A DNA stretch of 64,000 nucleotides, from NCBI GenBank assembly GCA_034142505.1, contig JAWZDV010000022.1:103732-167731 (forward strand), read 5' to 3'. This document shows positions 18,381 through 26,860 of this stretch, one piece after another. This DNA is from Hungatella_A sp034142505. GTDB taxonomy: Bacteria > Bacillota > Clostridia > Lachnospirales > Lachnospiraceae. The translations under genes and the position numbers were made by a program. How positions within the stretch are numbered: the first letter of the stretch is position 1; the number at the start of each line of letters is the position of its first letter. The notes beneath the pieces were generated by a model. That model had not been told where the DNA came from. It worked only from the letters and a program-made list of their open reading frames with translations, and made no database searches.

Positions 18381-18420
18381 GTGCCTAAGGCGTGAAGATT
18401 TCTGCCTTAGGCACTTTATA
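18381..18420 (+). terminator. Intergenic hairpin between serA and DUF1015
   Basis: GTGCCTAAGGC pairs with GCCTTAGGCAC, followed by only a short T-rich stretch (TTTATA). It may be a weak terminator that lowers expression of the next gene. Confidence 0.5.
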
Positions 18421-18439
18421 AGTGAAAAGAGGAGATACT

Positions 18440-19678
18440 ATGGCAGTTGTGAAACCATTTCGCTGTGTGAGACCGGATATCAGTACGGCGGCGCAGGTGG
18501 CGGCTCTTCCCTATGATGTGTATAACAGGAAGGAAGCCTGTGAGGCGGTGGCGGGGAAGCCGTTGTCGTTTTTAAATATTGACAGGGCGGAGACCCAGTT
18601 TTCGGAGGATGTGGATACCTATGATACCCGCGTGTATGAGAAGGCTAGAGCACTGCTGGAGATGAGGTGTGCGGACGGGACCTTTGTGTCGGACGCCAAG
18701 GAGTGCTACTATATTTATCAGCTGACGATGAATGGCAGAAGCCAGACTGGGATCGTGGCCTGCAGTTCCATTGACGATTATCAAAACGGGATTGTGAAGA
18801 AGCATGAGAATACGAGAGAGGACAAGGAACTTGACCGGATTCGCCATGTGGATACCACCAATGCCCAGACAGGGCCTATTTTCCTGGCTTACCGTGGCAA
18901 TGAGACGCTGGCGGGACTTGTGGCCCAGGCGGCGGCCGGGACGCCACTCTATGATTTTGTGTCGGAGGACGGGATTGGACACCGGGTTTGGAGAGTCGGT
19001 GACGATGAAATCATTGGACGTATGGAGGCGGCATTTGCAGAGATTCCGGCTACCTATATTGCGGACGGTCACCACCGGGCGGCTTCGGCCGTGAAGGTGG
19101 GAATGAGACGGAGGGCAGAGCATCCGGGATATACGGGGGAGGAGCCTTTCAATTATTTCCTGTCGGTGCTGTTCCCGGATGACCAGCTGCTGATTCTGCC
19201 TTATAACCGGGTGGTGAGCGATTTAAACGGTCTGGGAGAAGAGGAATTTCTGGCGGCAATCGAGGAGAATTTTGATGTGAGATTTGTCGGAGATCACGGG
19301 GTGGCGCCGGCAAAGAAAGGAACCTTCGGGATGTATTTGGACTGCAGCTGGTATGAGGTGACCGCGAAACCGGAGATCCTGAGTGACGATCCGGTGGACG
19401 GGCTGGATGTGTCCGTACTCCAAAACCACCTGCTGACCCCGGTGCTTGGAATCGGGGACCCGAGGACGGATAAAAGGATTGATTTTATCGGAGGAATCCG
19501 CGGACTGAAGGAACTGGAGCGGAGAGTGGCGGCAGATATGATGGTGGCGTTCTCCATGTATCCGACGTCCATCGGGGAACTGCTCCAGGTAGCAGATGCA
19601 GGAATGCTGATGCCGCCGAAGTCAACCTGGTTTGAGCCGAAGCTGCGGAGTGGATTGTTTATTCATAAATTAGATTAA
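18440..19678 (+). CDS. DUF1015 family protein linked to serine synthesis
   Basis: A 412-residue cytoplasmic protein of the DUF1015 family; no function is established that I can name. The N-terminus has VKPFRCVRPDIS and the ALPYDVY motif typical of the family. At about residue 208 the segment ADGHHRAASA carries a DGHHR motif reminiscent of the catalytic loop of ParB/sulfiredoxin-fold proteins, which include the archaeal free-serine kinase SerK. Its position after serC and serA makes a role in serine metabolism plausible, but this is inference. ATG 18440 follows AGAGGAG at normal spacing. A terminator follows the gene. Confidence 0.85.
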   Translation: MAVVKPFRCVRPDISTAAQVAALPYDVYNRKEACEAVAGKPLSFLNIDRAETQFSEDVDTYDTRVYEKARALLEMRCADGTFVSDAKECYYIYQLTMNGRSQTGIVACSSIDDYQNGIVKKHENTREDKELDRIRHVDTTNAQTGPIFLAYRGNETLAGLVAQAAAGTPLYDFVSEDGIGHRVWRVGDDEIIGRMEAAFAEIPATYIADGHHRAASAVKVGMRRRAEHPGYTGEEPFNYFLSVLFPDDQLLILPYNRVVSDLNGLGEEEFLAAIEENFDVRFVGDHGVAPAKKGTFGMYLDCSWYEVTAKPEILSDDPVDGLDVSVLQNHLLTPVLGIGDPRTDKRIDFIGGIRGLKELERRVAADMMVAFSMYPTSIGELLQVADAGMLMPPKSTWFEPKLRSGLFIHKLD

Positions 19679-19682
19679 TTAG

Positions 19683-19739
19683 AAAAAAGGTGTGGGAGTC
19701 TGGAGGCGGTGATGCTGATCAGATTATCACACCTTTTTT
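19683..19739 (+). terminator. Terminator after the DUF1015 gene
   Basis: AAAAAAGGTGTG (19683-19694) is complementary to CACACCTTTTTT (19728-19739). The T-run ends the serCA-DUF1015 operon. Confidence 0.75.
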
Positions 19740-19810
19740 GATTCGTGTATTATTTTGTAAAAATATTAAAAATATTCGTGTTATTTAGTGTTAAAAAATA
19801 AAAAAATATG

Positions 19811-19840
19811 GTGTATATTTACACGAATGTGTGGTATACT
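19811..19840 (+). promoter_or_regulatory. Promoter and palindromic operator candidate of the DUF4143 ATPase
   Basis: The palindrome GTGTA-TATT-TACAC (19811-19824) lies just upstream of a -10-like TATACT (19835-19840). The AT-rich stretch 19741-19870 otherwise holds no gene. Confidence 0.4.
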
Positions 19841-19870
19841 ATGGTTATCATCATCAAGGAGGGAAGGTTT

Positions 19871-21166
19871 ATGTATAGAAAAATCACGGGCTTTTTAGAA
19901 ACGTGGAAAGAAAGTATACATCGTAAACCACTTATTTTGCAGGGGGCAAGGCAGGTTGGAAAAACCTACGCTATATTGGAGTTCGGACGTACTCACTATG
20001 AGAATGTGGCTTACTTCAATTTTGAAACAAACCCAAAACTCAATGCTACTTTTGATGAAGATATTAGCCCTGATTACCTAATACCGATTCTTTCCCATAT
20101 TGCAGGGCAGTCGATCGTCAGGGAAAAAACGTTGATTGTATTTGATGAGGTGCAGCTTTGTGAGCGGGCATTGACAAGTTTAAAATACTTTTGTGAAGAC
20201 GCACCGGATTATCACATTATAGTAGCTGGCAGTCTGCTCGGTGTGGCGGTCAATAGGAGTAGATTTTCATTTCCAGTTGGCAAGGTTGATATCAAAAACC
20301 TCTATCCTATGGATATAGAGGAATTTATGTTAGCGTTAGGGGAGGATGTTTTAGTAAAACAAATCAAAGAATGCTTTGCAGATAACACAGCGATGCCTTC
20401 GGCATTGCATGATGCGGCTATGCAGCTTTACCGACAGTATCTTATTATTGGCGGCATGCCTGAATGTGTGATGCAGTTTGTCCAGACCAGAGACTATATC
20501 CTTGTACGCCATACTCAGGATACGATACTTGCAAGCTATCTCAATGATATGAGTAAATATAATCATGTGAACGAAATCAAGAAAACAAGACTTGCCTACG
20601 ATAATATTACGGTTCAGCTCTCCAAGAAAAATACGCGTTTCCAATACAAGCTGATTAAAAAAGGCGGCAGGGTTTCTGAGTTTGAAAATGCGATTGAATG
20701 GCTTTGCCTGTCAGGGATTGTGTCACAGGTTTACAAGGTGGAGCAAATCAAAAAGCCACTGGAAAATTATCGTGATATTGACGCGTTCAAAATTTATGTT
20801 TCGGATTTAGGTCTGCTATGTGCCAAAAAGGACTTAGCTGCAAACGACATTCTCTATATGGTGGAGGAACTGAACGACTTCAAGGGTGGTATGACTGAAA
20901 ACTATGTCAATGTGCAGTTGACCGCAAATGAATATAATACCTACTATTGGCAGTCCGAGCGTGGAGCCGAGATTGATTTTGTCATTCAGCGTGATGGCCA
21001 GCTTATTCCGATTGAAGTAAAGAGTGCTGACAATACCAGAGCCAAAAGTTTAAAGATGTATATGGAAACCTACAAGCCTGCCTATGCCATCAAACTTTCT
21101 GCCAAAAATTTTGGTTTTGAGGATGATAAAAAGATAGTTCCTCTTTATGCCGCGTTTTGTATCTAA
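19871..21166 (+). CDS. AAA family ATPase with DUF4143 domain
   Basis: A 431-residue protein with a P-loop GARQVGKT (Lys31), a Walker B region IVFDEVQL and a C-terminal DUF4143 domain. That domain carries RGAEIDFVIQ and PIEVKS, a PD-(D/E)xK-nuclease-like arrangement of E, D and E-x-K. Such ATPases are widespread in gut Firmicutes and Bacteroidetes, often as lone genes with mobile behaviour; no function is established. ATG 19871 follows AAGGAGGG; the upstream in-frame extension is AT-rich promoter sequence. The base composition is clearly more AT-rich than the flanking biosynthetic genes, which suggests horizontal gain. The pseudogene at 10779 belongs to the same broad family but a different subgroup. 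Confidence 0.9.
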   Translation: MYRKITGFLETWKESIHRKPLILQGARQVGKTYAILEFGRTHYENVAYFNFETNPKLNATFDEDISPDYLIPILSHIAGQSIVREKTLIVFDEVQLCERALTSLKYFCEDAPDYHIIVAGSLLGVAVNRSRFSFPVGKVDIKNLYPMDIEEFMLALGEDVLVKQIKECFADNTAMPSALHDAAMQLYRQYLIIGGMPECVMQFVQTRDYILVRHTQDTILASYLNDMSKYNHVNEIKKTRLAYDNITVQLSKKNTRFQYKLIKKGGRVSEFENAIEWLCLSGIVSQVYKVEQIKKPLENYRDIDAFKIYVSDLGLLCAKKDLAANDILYMVEELNDFKGGMTENYVNVQLTANEYNTYYWQSERGAEIDFVIQRDGQLIPIEVKSADNTRAKSLKMYMETYKPAYAIKLSAKNFGFEDDKKIVPLYAAFCI

Positions 21167-21203
21167 GGGAATAGAGAGTCCCTTTTTATATTGAATAGTA
21201 AGT

Positions 21204-21253
21204 AAAATGTGGGAACCTGCCGGCGGTGAGCCGGCAGGTTCCCACATTTTTTA
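21204..21253 (+). terminator. Long 21-bp hairpin terminator
   Basis: Perfect inverted repeat with 21-bp arms (21204-21224 and 21230-21250), a 5-nt loop GGTGA and a T-run. It ends the ATPase transcript. Its A-run on the other side would also let it work in the opposite direction. Confidence 0.85.
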
Positions 21254-21288
21254 TGAATGGAAAAATATGGAATTGTGTATAATTGCGA

Positions 21289-21366
21289 GAAACCTGCCCA
21301 ATTTTGTTTGAAACCTGCCTGATTAATCTGAAAATTATTGACAATTTGCCTGCTTTACGCAATAAT
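21289..21366 (+). promoter_or_regulatory. Promoter of the sialidase-type operon with two direct repeats
   Basis: TTGACA (21338-21343) and AATAAT (21361-21366) are spaced by 17 bases. Upstream, GAAACCTGCC occurs at 21289-21298 and 21310-21319, exactly 21 bases apart (two helical turns). This is a likely binding site for a regulator, possibly the adjacent GntR/LacI protein. Confidence 0.6.
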
Positions 21367-21418
21367 GAATGCATAAATTCATGAAAGCTGACCGGTCGGC
21401 CGGGAGGGGGGAAGGTTT

Positions 21419-22504
21419 ATCAGATATCTGGAAATTAAGCAATTGCTGAAAGAAAAGATTGATACTCTGCCACCAGATTCAAAACTGGATGGCCGTCCCA
21501 ATCTGTGTAAGGAGCTGGACACGACGCGGACGACTCTGGACAAAGCTATGGCGGAGCTGGTGTATGAGGGGCTATTGTATTCTGTCAAAGGCAGCGGGAC
21601 TTACGTGGCGGGAGTCAGGAGCGGTGTGGAGGTTGCGGTGAAGGACAAGTCGGAGAACTGGGGGATCATTGTTCCCAATGTGATGGACCGCATCTATTAC
21701 AGCCTGGTCCGCGGTGTGGAGAATGAGGCGCAGAAGGATGACGTCAACATTATCCTGTGCAATTCCGATGGAAAAGCCGGGAAGCAGGAGCAGTATATCA
21801 AACGGCTGATTGCCTCCGGGGTATCCGGCTTTATCATTGTGCCGGTGATCGCGAAAGGGATTCAGGAAAATTATGAGCTGTACAGCCAGCTTCTGGAGGC
21901 GAAGATTCCGTTTGTGTTCTGTAACCGGAGTGTGGAGGGAATCAGCGCTCCGGTGGTGACATCCAACGACTATTACGGGGCCTATATTGCAACGAAGCAT
22001 TTGATTGCCAAAGGATACCGCCATATCGCGTTTGTTTCGAGAGAAAAGTATAAGACCAGCATTGACCGCTGCCAGGGATATATCTCAGCGCTCATTGAAA
22101 ATGGTCTGGAGGTGGAGCGGAAACTGATCTCCATTGAGGAGAAGGTGAAAGGGGAGGTCTACGGTTACCATACCATGAAACGTCTGCTGGAGGAACAGCC
22201 GGGGATGGACGCGGTCTTCTGCTTTAATGACCGGGTTGCCCAGGGGGTCTGCCAGGCGGTGGTGGAAGCGGGAATGCGGGTATCTGAGGACATCGGGGTC
22301 ATCGGATACGATGACACGGAACTGTGTCTGGAGATGGAACCAAAGCTTTCCTCGGTCTCCTATAAGAGCATTGAGATTGGGGAGGCGGCGGCCAGAATCC
22401 TCAGAAAAATGGTGAATAAAGAGCCATTGTCCGATTTTGAATTTTATCTGTTTCAGCCAAGCATTGTAGAGCGGGACAGCTGCCTGGGGAAGCAGCGGGA
22501 ATAA
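21419..22504 (+). CDS. GntR-type HTH / LacI-type sugar-binding transcriptional regulator
   Basis: An N-terminal winged helix of the GntR family (residues about 1-65, IKQLLKEKI ... GSGTYVAG) is fused to a periplasmic-binding-protein-like ligand domain, as in AraR. The start is unusual. The frame opens after a TGA at 21389-21391 and has no ATG or GTG before the HTH. ATC at 21419 lies at good distance from GGAGGGGGG and gives the complete HTH start (xRYLEIKQLL). TTG at 21443 is the first conventional start but removes the first eight residues. It heads the operon and probably controls it in response to a sugar. Confidence 0.85.
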   Translation: MRYLEIKQLLKEKIDTLPPDSKLDGRPNLCKELDTTRTTLDKAMAELVYEGLLYSVKGSGTYVAGVRSGVEVAVKDKSENWGIIVPNVMDRIYYSLVRGVENEAQKDDVNIILCNSDGKAGKQEQYIKRLIASGVSGFIIVPVIAKGIQENYELYSQLLEAKIPFVFCNRSVEGISAPVVTSNDYYGAYIATKHLIAKGYRHIAFVSREKYKTSIDRCQGYISALIENGLEVERKLISIEEKVKGEVYGYHTMKRLLEEQPGMDAVFCFNDRVAQGVCQAVVEAGMRVSEDIGVIGYDDTELCLEMEPKLSSVSYKSIEIGEAAARILRKMVNKEPLSDFEFYLFQPSIVERDSCLGKQRE

Positions 22505-22571
22505 GACGGAAGAACTAAAACGCATCCGCTGTTGTAGCAGAAATAAGCAGGTGACATAATAAGCAGGAAAG

Positions 22572-23483
22572 ATGAGAAGCATGATGGAGAATAAAGAACG
22601 GTACAGAGGGATTATCCCTCCGATAGTCACACCTTTGAAGGAGGACGAATCCTTAGATGAGCAGGCGCTTCGAAGACTGATCCGGCACTGCATAGACGGC
22701 GGCGTGTCCGGTATCTTTGTAAACGGGACCTCAGGCGAGGCCATGAGAGTGACGGAAAAGGTCTGGGAGGAGGCAGCCCGGGTGGCATTGGAGGAAGGAA
22801 ACGGAAAAGTTGATGTGTTCTGCGGAGCAATTGATTCCTCCACCTCAAGGGCGATAGAAAAGGTGAAGAAGATCAAGGCCATGGGCGGGACGCTGGCAGT
22901 GTGCACTCCGGCATTTTATATCAAGAATTTTGGCCAGGAGGAGATCATTCGGCATTATGAGAACATCTGCAGTGCCGGAGGCATTGATATCGCGGTTTAT
23001 AACATTCCGGATACCACCCATGTGAATATTCTGCCGGCGACGATCAACCGGCTGGCGGACCTTGACAGGATTGTGATGTACAAGGACAGCTGTGCGGACT
23101 GGCAGCAGCTCCAGGAAGCTATGATGCTTTTGGAGGATAAGAATATCAGTGTGTTAAACGGGGCGGAGGAGCTGTGCTTCGTCAGTATGCTGTGCGGCGC
23201 CCAGGGATGTATCCCGGGGCTGGCCAATTTCTTCCCGGAATTGTTTGTGGAGCTGGAAAGGCTGTGTGAGGAACAGAAGGTGCGGGAGGGGTTTGAACTG
23301 CAAAGGCGGATCAATGCAGTGAGAAAATGCCTGGCGCAGGGGCCATCCTGGATCGCTGTGATGAAATATCTTCTGGAGGTCTGCGGGATCGGAGGCTCAT
23401 CTGTGTCGGCGCCGCTGGCGGGGATGACGAAGGAGCAGCAGGATGTGGTTATGGCTACGCTGAAACAGCAGGGCGTTGTTTAG
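22572..23483 (+). CDS. Dihydrodipicolinate synthase / N-acetylneuraminate lyase family aldolase
   Basis: A 303-residue (beta/alpha)8 class I aldolase. It shows the carboxylate-binding GTSGE motif near residue 52, the conserved Tyr in AVYNIPDTT near residue 142 and the Schiff-base Lys171 in VMYKDSC. The neighbouring BNR sialidase and transporter suggest a sialic-acid or related 2-keto-3-deoxy sugar acid as substrate rather than lysine synthesis; this is inferred from context. ATG codons at 22581 and 22584 are possible alternative starts because AGGA is very close to 22572. Confidence 0.88.
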   Translation: MRSMMENKERYRGIIPPIVTPLKEDESLDEQALRRLIRHCIDGGVSGIFVNGTSGEAMRVTEKVWEEAARVALEEGNGKVDVFCGAIDSSTSRAIEKVKKIKAMGGTLAVCTPAFYIKNFGQEEIIRHYENICSAGGIDIAVYNIPDTTHVNILPATINRLADLDRIVMYKDSCADWQQLQEAMMLLEDKNISVLNGAEELCFVSMLCGAQGCIPGLANFFPELFVELERLCEEQKVREGFELQRRINAVRKCLAQGPSWIAVMKYLLEVCGIGGSSVSAPLAGMTKEQQDVVMATLKQQGVV

Positions 23484-23527
23484 TTAGGAAAGAATGAACG
23501 CCGGGGAAGACAGGAGGAAGATACCGC

Positions 23528-24715
23528 ATGAGACAGTTTGAGACGGAGTCATTGCCGGAGGCGGCGTACACGGTGGAGAGTTTCGGCCGGGGGCTCTATC
23601 TGGAATACCGGATACCCGGCATCGTGGTGACGGAAAACGGGACAGTGATCTGCTGTTACGAAGGGCGGATGGACACACATAATGACTGGGCGCAGATTGA
23701 TATCTTGGTGTGCCGGAGCACGGATGGCGGAGAGACTTTTGCGAGACAGGTGATCGCAGGCTCTGCCGGAGTTTTGGATGATGCCGGGAAGAAAGAGTCG
23801 AACGCAGCTTCAGACAGAGTGTTGGACGCAGCTTCAGACAAAGCTTCAGACAAAGCGTTGGACGCAGCGTCGAACAAAACCTTGCACAAAACACCGGAAC
23901 AACAGGAGTCCGTCACTTGGAACAACCCGGTGCTGATTCAGGATGGAGAACTGGTTCACCTGTTGTTTCATAAGAATTACGAGACCGCGTACTACTGTTT
24001 CAGTGATGACGACGGGATAACATTTTCGGAGCCGGTGGAGATCACCACGGCATTCCGGGAATTTCCCTGGGAGTGGAATGTGTGCGCGTCGGGCCCGGGG
24101 CATGGGATCGTGACGAAAACTGGGCGGCTGCTGGTTCCGGTCTGGCTGGCTTGTGGGGAGCCGCTGGATGGAGACGGCAGGAAAAAGACCCATCAACCCT
24201 CTGTGGCGGGTGCTGTATACAGTGATGACAGAGGGAAGACCTGGCATGCCGGGGCCCTTGTGAACGGAATCAGCAATGCCAATGAGACTACATTGGCGGA
24301 GAGGGCAGACGGGAGTATCCTGTTTAATTTCCGCAATCACGAGGCGGAAGGATGCCGGGCGCTGGGCATTTCCCCGGACGGTGTGTCAGGATTCGGGAAG
24401 ATCTGGAAAGAGACCGGACTGCCTGACCCCAAATGCTTCGGCAGCATGGTGAGGATGCCGGATGGGCGGATTGGATTTATCAACTGCTCCAATTCAGATA
24501 AGGGGCACCCACTGGGAGAACGGATTTTCCTGACTTATTATCTCAGTGACGATGATGGGGAACACTGGAAGCCATCGGTTTTTGTGGACACATATGGGGG
24601 TTATGCTGATGTGGCAGCCGGTGGGGAGTGGTTGTATGTGTTTTATGAGCAGTCGGTATGGAAGGAAGAGTTAAAGAGAGTCAATCATCTGATTCTGAAA
24701 CGATATCGCCTGTAA
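23528..24715 (+). CDS. Exo-alpha-sialidase-like BNR/Asp-box protein
   Basis: A 395-residue six-bladed propeller of the sialidase superfamily. It has the arginine-bearing YRIPG motif at residues 27-31 and Asp boxes at STDGGETF (64-71), SDDDGITF, SDDRGKTW and SDDDGEHW. No signal peptide is present, so hydrolysis would take place inside the cell after import. Residues about 82-128 are a low-complexity insertion of Ala-Ser-Asp-Lys repeats between blades, encoded by short imperfect DNA repeats. Several BNR proteins of this type are not true sialidases, so the specificity is uncertain. It lies between the aldolase and YesL genes in one operon. Confidence 0.82.
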   Translation: MRQFETESLPEAAYTVESFGRGLYLEYRIPGIVVTENGTVICCYEGRMDTHNDWAQIDILVCRSTDGGETFARQVIAGSAGVLDDAGKKESNAASDRVLDAASDKASDKALDAASNKTLHKTPEQQESVTWNNPVLIQDGELVHLLFHKNYETAYYCFSDDDGITFSEPVEITTAFREFPWEWNVCASGPGHGIVTKTGRLLVPVWLACGEPLDGDGRKKTHQPSVAGAVYSDDRGKTWHAGALVNGISNANETTLAERADGSILFNFRNHEAEGCRALGISPDGVSGFGKIWKETGLPDPKCFGSMVRMPDGRIGFINCSNSDKGHPLGERIFLTYYLSDDDGEHWKPSVFVDTYGGYADVAAGGEWLYVFYEQSVWKEELKRVNHLILKRYRL

Positions 24716-24748
24716 GCGGCGGACCGCAGGTCAGTTTTAAAGAGAGAG

Positions 24749-25381
24749 GTGCAAAAGCGGATGAATATCAATGTCAACGGTCTGTTTAATCCGGAAAACC
24801 GGTTTTGGATGTTTATGGAGAAGGTGATGAACCTCTGTGTGGTGATCCTTCTCTGGCTGGTATGTTCGCTTCCGGTGATTACCATTGGGGCGTCTACAAC
24901 GGCGCTGTTTGGATATACCTTAAAGCTGACCCACGACGAAGAGGGCTATGTGGTGCGGACATTTCTGAGAGGATTTCGGAAGAATTTTGTCAGAGCGACA
25001 GTCCTCTGGATGGGCGTGCTGGCTGCGGGAGGCATTCTTGTGCTGGATTTGTATTACTGTCAGTTCTTGAACATCTCCTATGGATGGAAAATGGGGCTGC
25101 GCATTGCGCTTGGAAGTCTGGCGCTTTTGTATCTGCTGACGGTGCTGTACGTATTTCCGCTGACTGCGTATTTTAAGGTGGGGCTGAAACGTACCATTGG
25201 CCATTCCTTTATTATGGCGGTTGGAAATCTGTGGATCTCAGTGACGATACTGGCGATCTGCGGTGCCGGGGCGGCGCTTAGCTGGTTTTATTCATCCTAT
25301 TTTCTGATCTGGATTTCGCTGGCAGTTTACGGCGTGTCATTCTGTCTGCGGTTTGTGTTTGAAAAATATATGAGTCAATAA
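24749..25381 (+). CDS. YesL family membrane protein (DUF624)
   Basis: A 210-residue integral membrane protein with about five hydrophobic segments and the N-terminal NPENRFW motif of the DUF624/YesL family. Members sit in Firmicutes carbohydrate ABC operons; their role is not known, and a part in transporter assembly has been guessed at. The start used is TTG at 24749, in front of ATG 24761 (MNINVNGLFNP), which is probably the true start since AGAGAGG lies nearby. Confidence 0.85.
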   Translation: MQKRMNINVNGLFNPENRFWMFMEKVMNLCVVILLWLVCSLPVITIGASTTALFGYTLKLTHDEEGYVVRTFLRGFRKNFVRATVLWMGVLAAGGILVLDLYYCQFLNISYGWKMGLRIALGSLALLYLLTVLYVFPLTAYFKVGLKRTIGHSFIMAVGNLWISVTILAICGAGAALSWFYSSYFLIWISLAVYGVSFCLRFVFEKYMSQ

Positions 25382-25428
25382 AAGGTTATCTCAATTATAA
25401 GGAAAAAATAGAAGGGAGAAAGTGTCTT

Positions 25429-26814
25429 ATGAAAAAAACAGCAGTGTTAGTATTGGCAGCTGCGCTTGTGGCGCAGACCATGACCGGATGCAGCGGCGGA
25501 GGTTCCACGGGGAAATCAGGAGGAGCCGGGACAACGGCGGCGGAGACAACTACGGCGGCAGTATCCACAGCAGCAGGGGAGACGACGAAAGCGGCGGATG
25601 CGGCTTCCATGTATGAGGTGATGGAGCCGATCACCATCGAGTGGTGGCATACGCTGGAGGAGCAGTATAATGATACGGTAAATACGATTGTAGACGGATT
25701 CAACAAGTCCCAGGATATGGTTACCGTGATACCGCAGTATGTGGGCAATGCCACCAAGATCAACGAGGACTTAGTGGCGGCCAACGCGGCGGGAACCGGG
25801 CTTCCGGCCATCACTGTGGCTAACACCTCCTATGTGACGGATTACGGAGCAGGCGGGCTGATGGAGGATTTGACTCCATATATCGAAGCGACGGGATATG
25901 ACACCACTGACTTTGGAGACGGTATGATTGAGGCATCCAAATATGATGGAAGATTAGTTTCCCTGCCGTTTTTAATCTCCACCCAGATCATGTTCTACAA
26001 CAAGGATATGGCGAAAGAGCAGGGCATTACCATTCCTGAAAAATGGGAGGATATGGATGCATTCCTGGAGAAGGCCGTGAAGAAAAATGCAGACGGAACC
26101 ACCGATATGTATGGCACGGTGATTGCCGGCTGGGATCAGTGGTATTTTGAGACTTTTTATCTGAATCAGGGCGTTAAAATCATCAATGACGACCAGCTGA
26201 CCACAGACCTGGGCGATGAAAAGGCAGTAGCTATCGCGGAGAAGATCAAAGAGTGGACGGACAACGGCCTGATTGGCTGGGCGGCAGGAACCGACGCGGC
26301 TTCCAATATGAGACAGCAGTTTATCGGCGGAAAGACATTTTCCATCGTACATACAAGTTCTGTGTATAATACTTATGTAAACCAGTGTGACTTTGAGGTT
26401 GGCATGGCATGGCTGCCGGGCGGCGAGACCAAGAACCAGGAGATCGGCGGCGTTGTGGTGATGATTCCCTCGAAAAATGACCAGGCGACCAAGAATGCGG
26501 CATGGCAGTTTATGCAGTACTTATGCAGCAAAGATGTCAATATGCAGTGGGCGACGGGAACCGGCTATATGCCAACCAGAAAATCCGTGTTAAATACCAA
26601 CGAAGGCAAGGAATTCCTGGAGTTAAAGCCGGCATTCCAGGCGATTTTCGACAACCTGGATTTGATTAAACCGAGAATGGTACATAAGAACTGGAACCAG
26701 CTGGCGACTATCTGGAAGAACTCCATGGCTGAGGTGATTGGAGAAGGCGGGGACGTGAAGCCGGCCATGGAACAGATGGCGGAAGAGATTAATGAAGTCT
26801 TAGGGGATTCGTAA
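25429..26814 (+). CDS. ABC transporter sugar-binding lipoprotein (family 1)
   Basis: A 461-residue extracellular binding protein of the UgpB/MalE type. The signal peptide ends in lipobox MTGC with Cys21, followed by a Gly/Thr/Ala-rich linker to about residue 60. The mature part has motifs usual for glycerol-3-phosphate or sugar-binding proteins (ITIEWWHTL, LPFLISTQIMFYNKD). It is followed by two permease genes. The operon's downstream glycerophosphodiesterase makes a glycerophosphodiester ligand possible, while the sialidase and aldolase favour a sialo-sugar. Confidence 0.93.
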   Translation: MKKTAVLVLAAALVAQTMTGCSGGGSTGKSGGAGTTAAETTTAAVSTAAGETTKAADAASMYEVMEPITIEWWHTLEEQYNDTVNTIVDGFNKSQDMVTVIPQYVGNATKINEDLVAANAAGTGLPAITVANTSYVTDYGAGGLMEDLTPYIEATGYDTTDFGDGMIEASKYDGRLVSLPFLISTQIMFYNKDMAKEQGITIPEKWEDMDAFLEKAVKKNADGTTDMYGTVIAGWDQWYFETFYLNQGVKIINDDQLTTDLGDEKAVAIAEKIKEWTDNGLIGWAAGTDAASNMRQQFIGGKTFSIVHTSSVYNTYVNQCDFEVGMAWLPGGETKNQEIGGVVVMIPSKNDQATKNAAWQFMQYLCSKDVNMQWATGTGYMPTRKSVLNTNEGKEFLELKPAFQAIFDNLDLIKPRMVHKNWNQLATIWKNSMAEVIGEGGDVKPAMEQMAEEINEVLGDS

Positions 26815-26860
26815 TCTGCGGGCTTCTCTTTTGAGAAGCCTGTGAGGCAGGGGGTATCAT

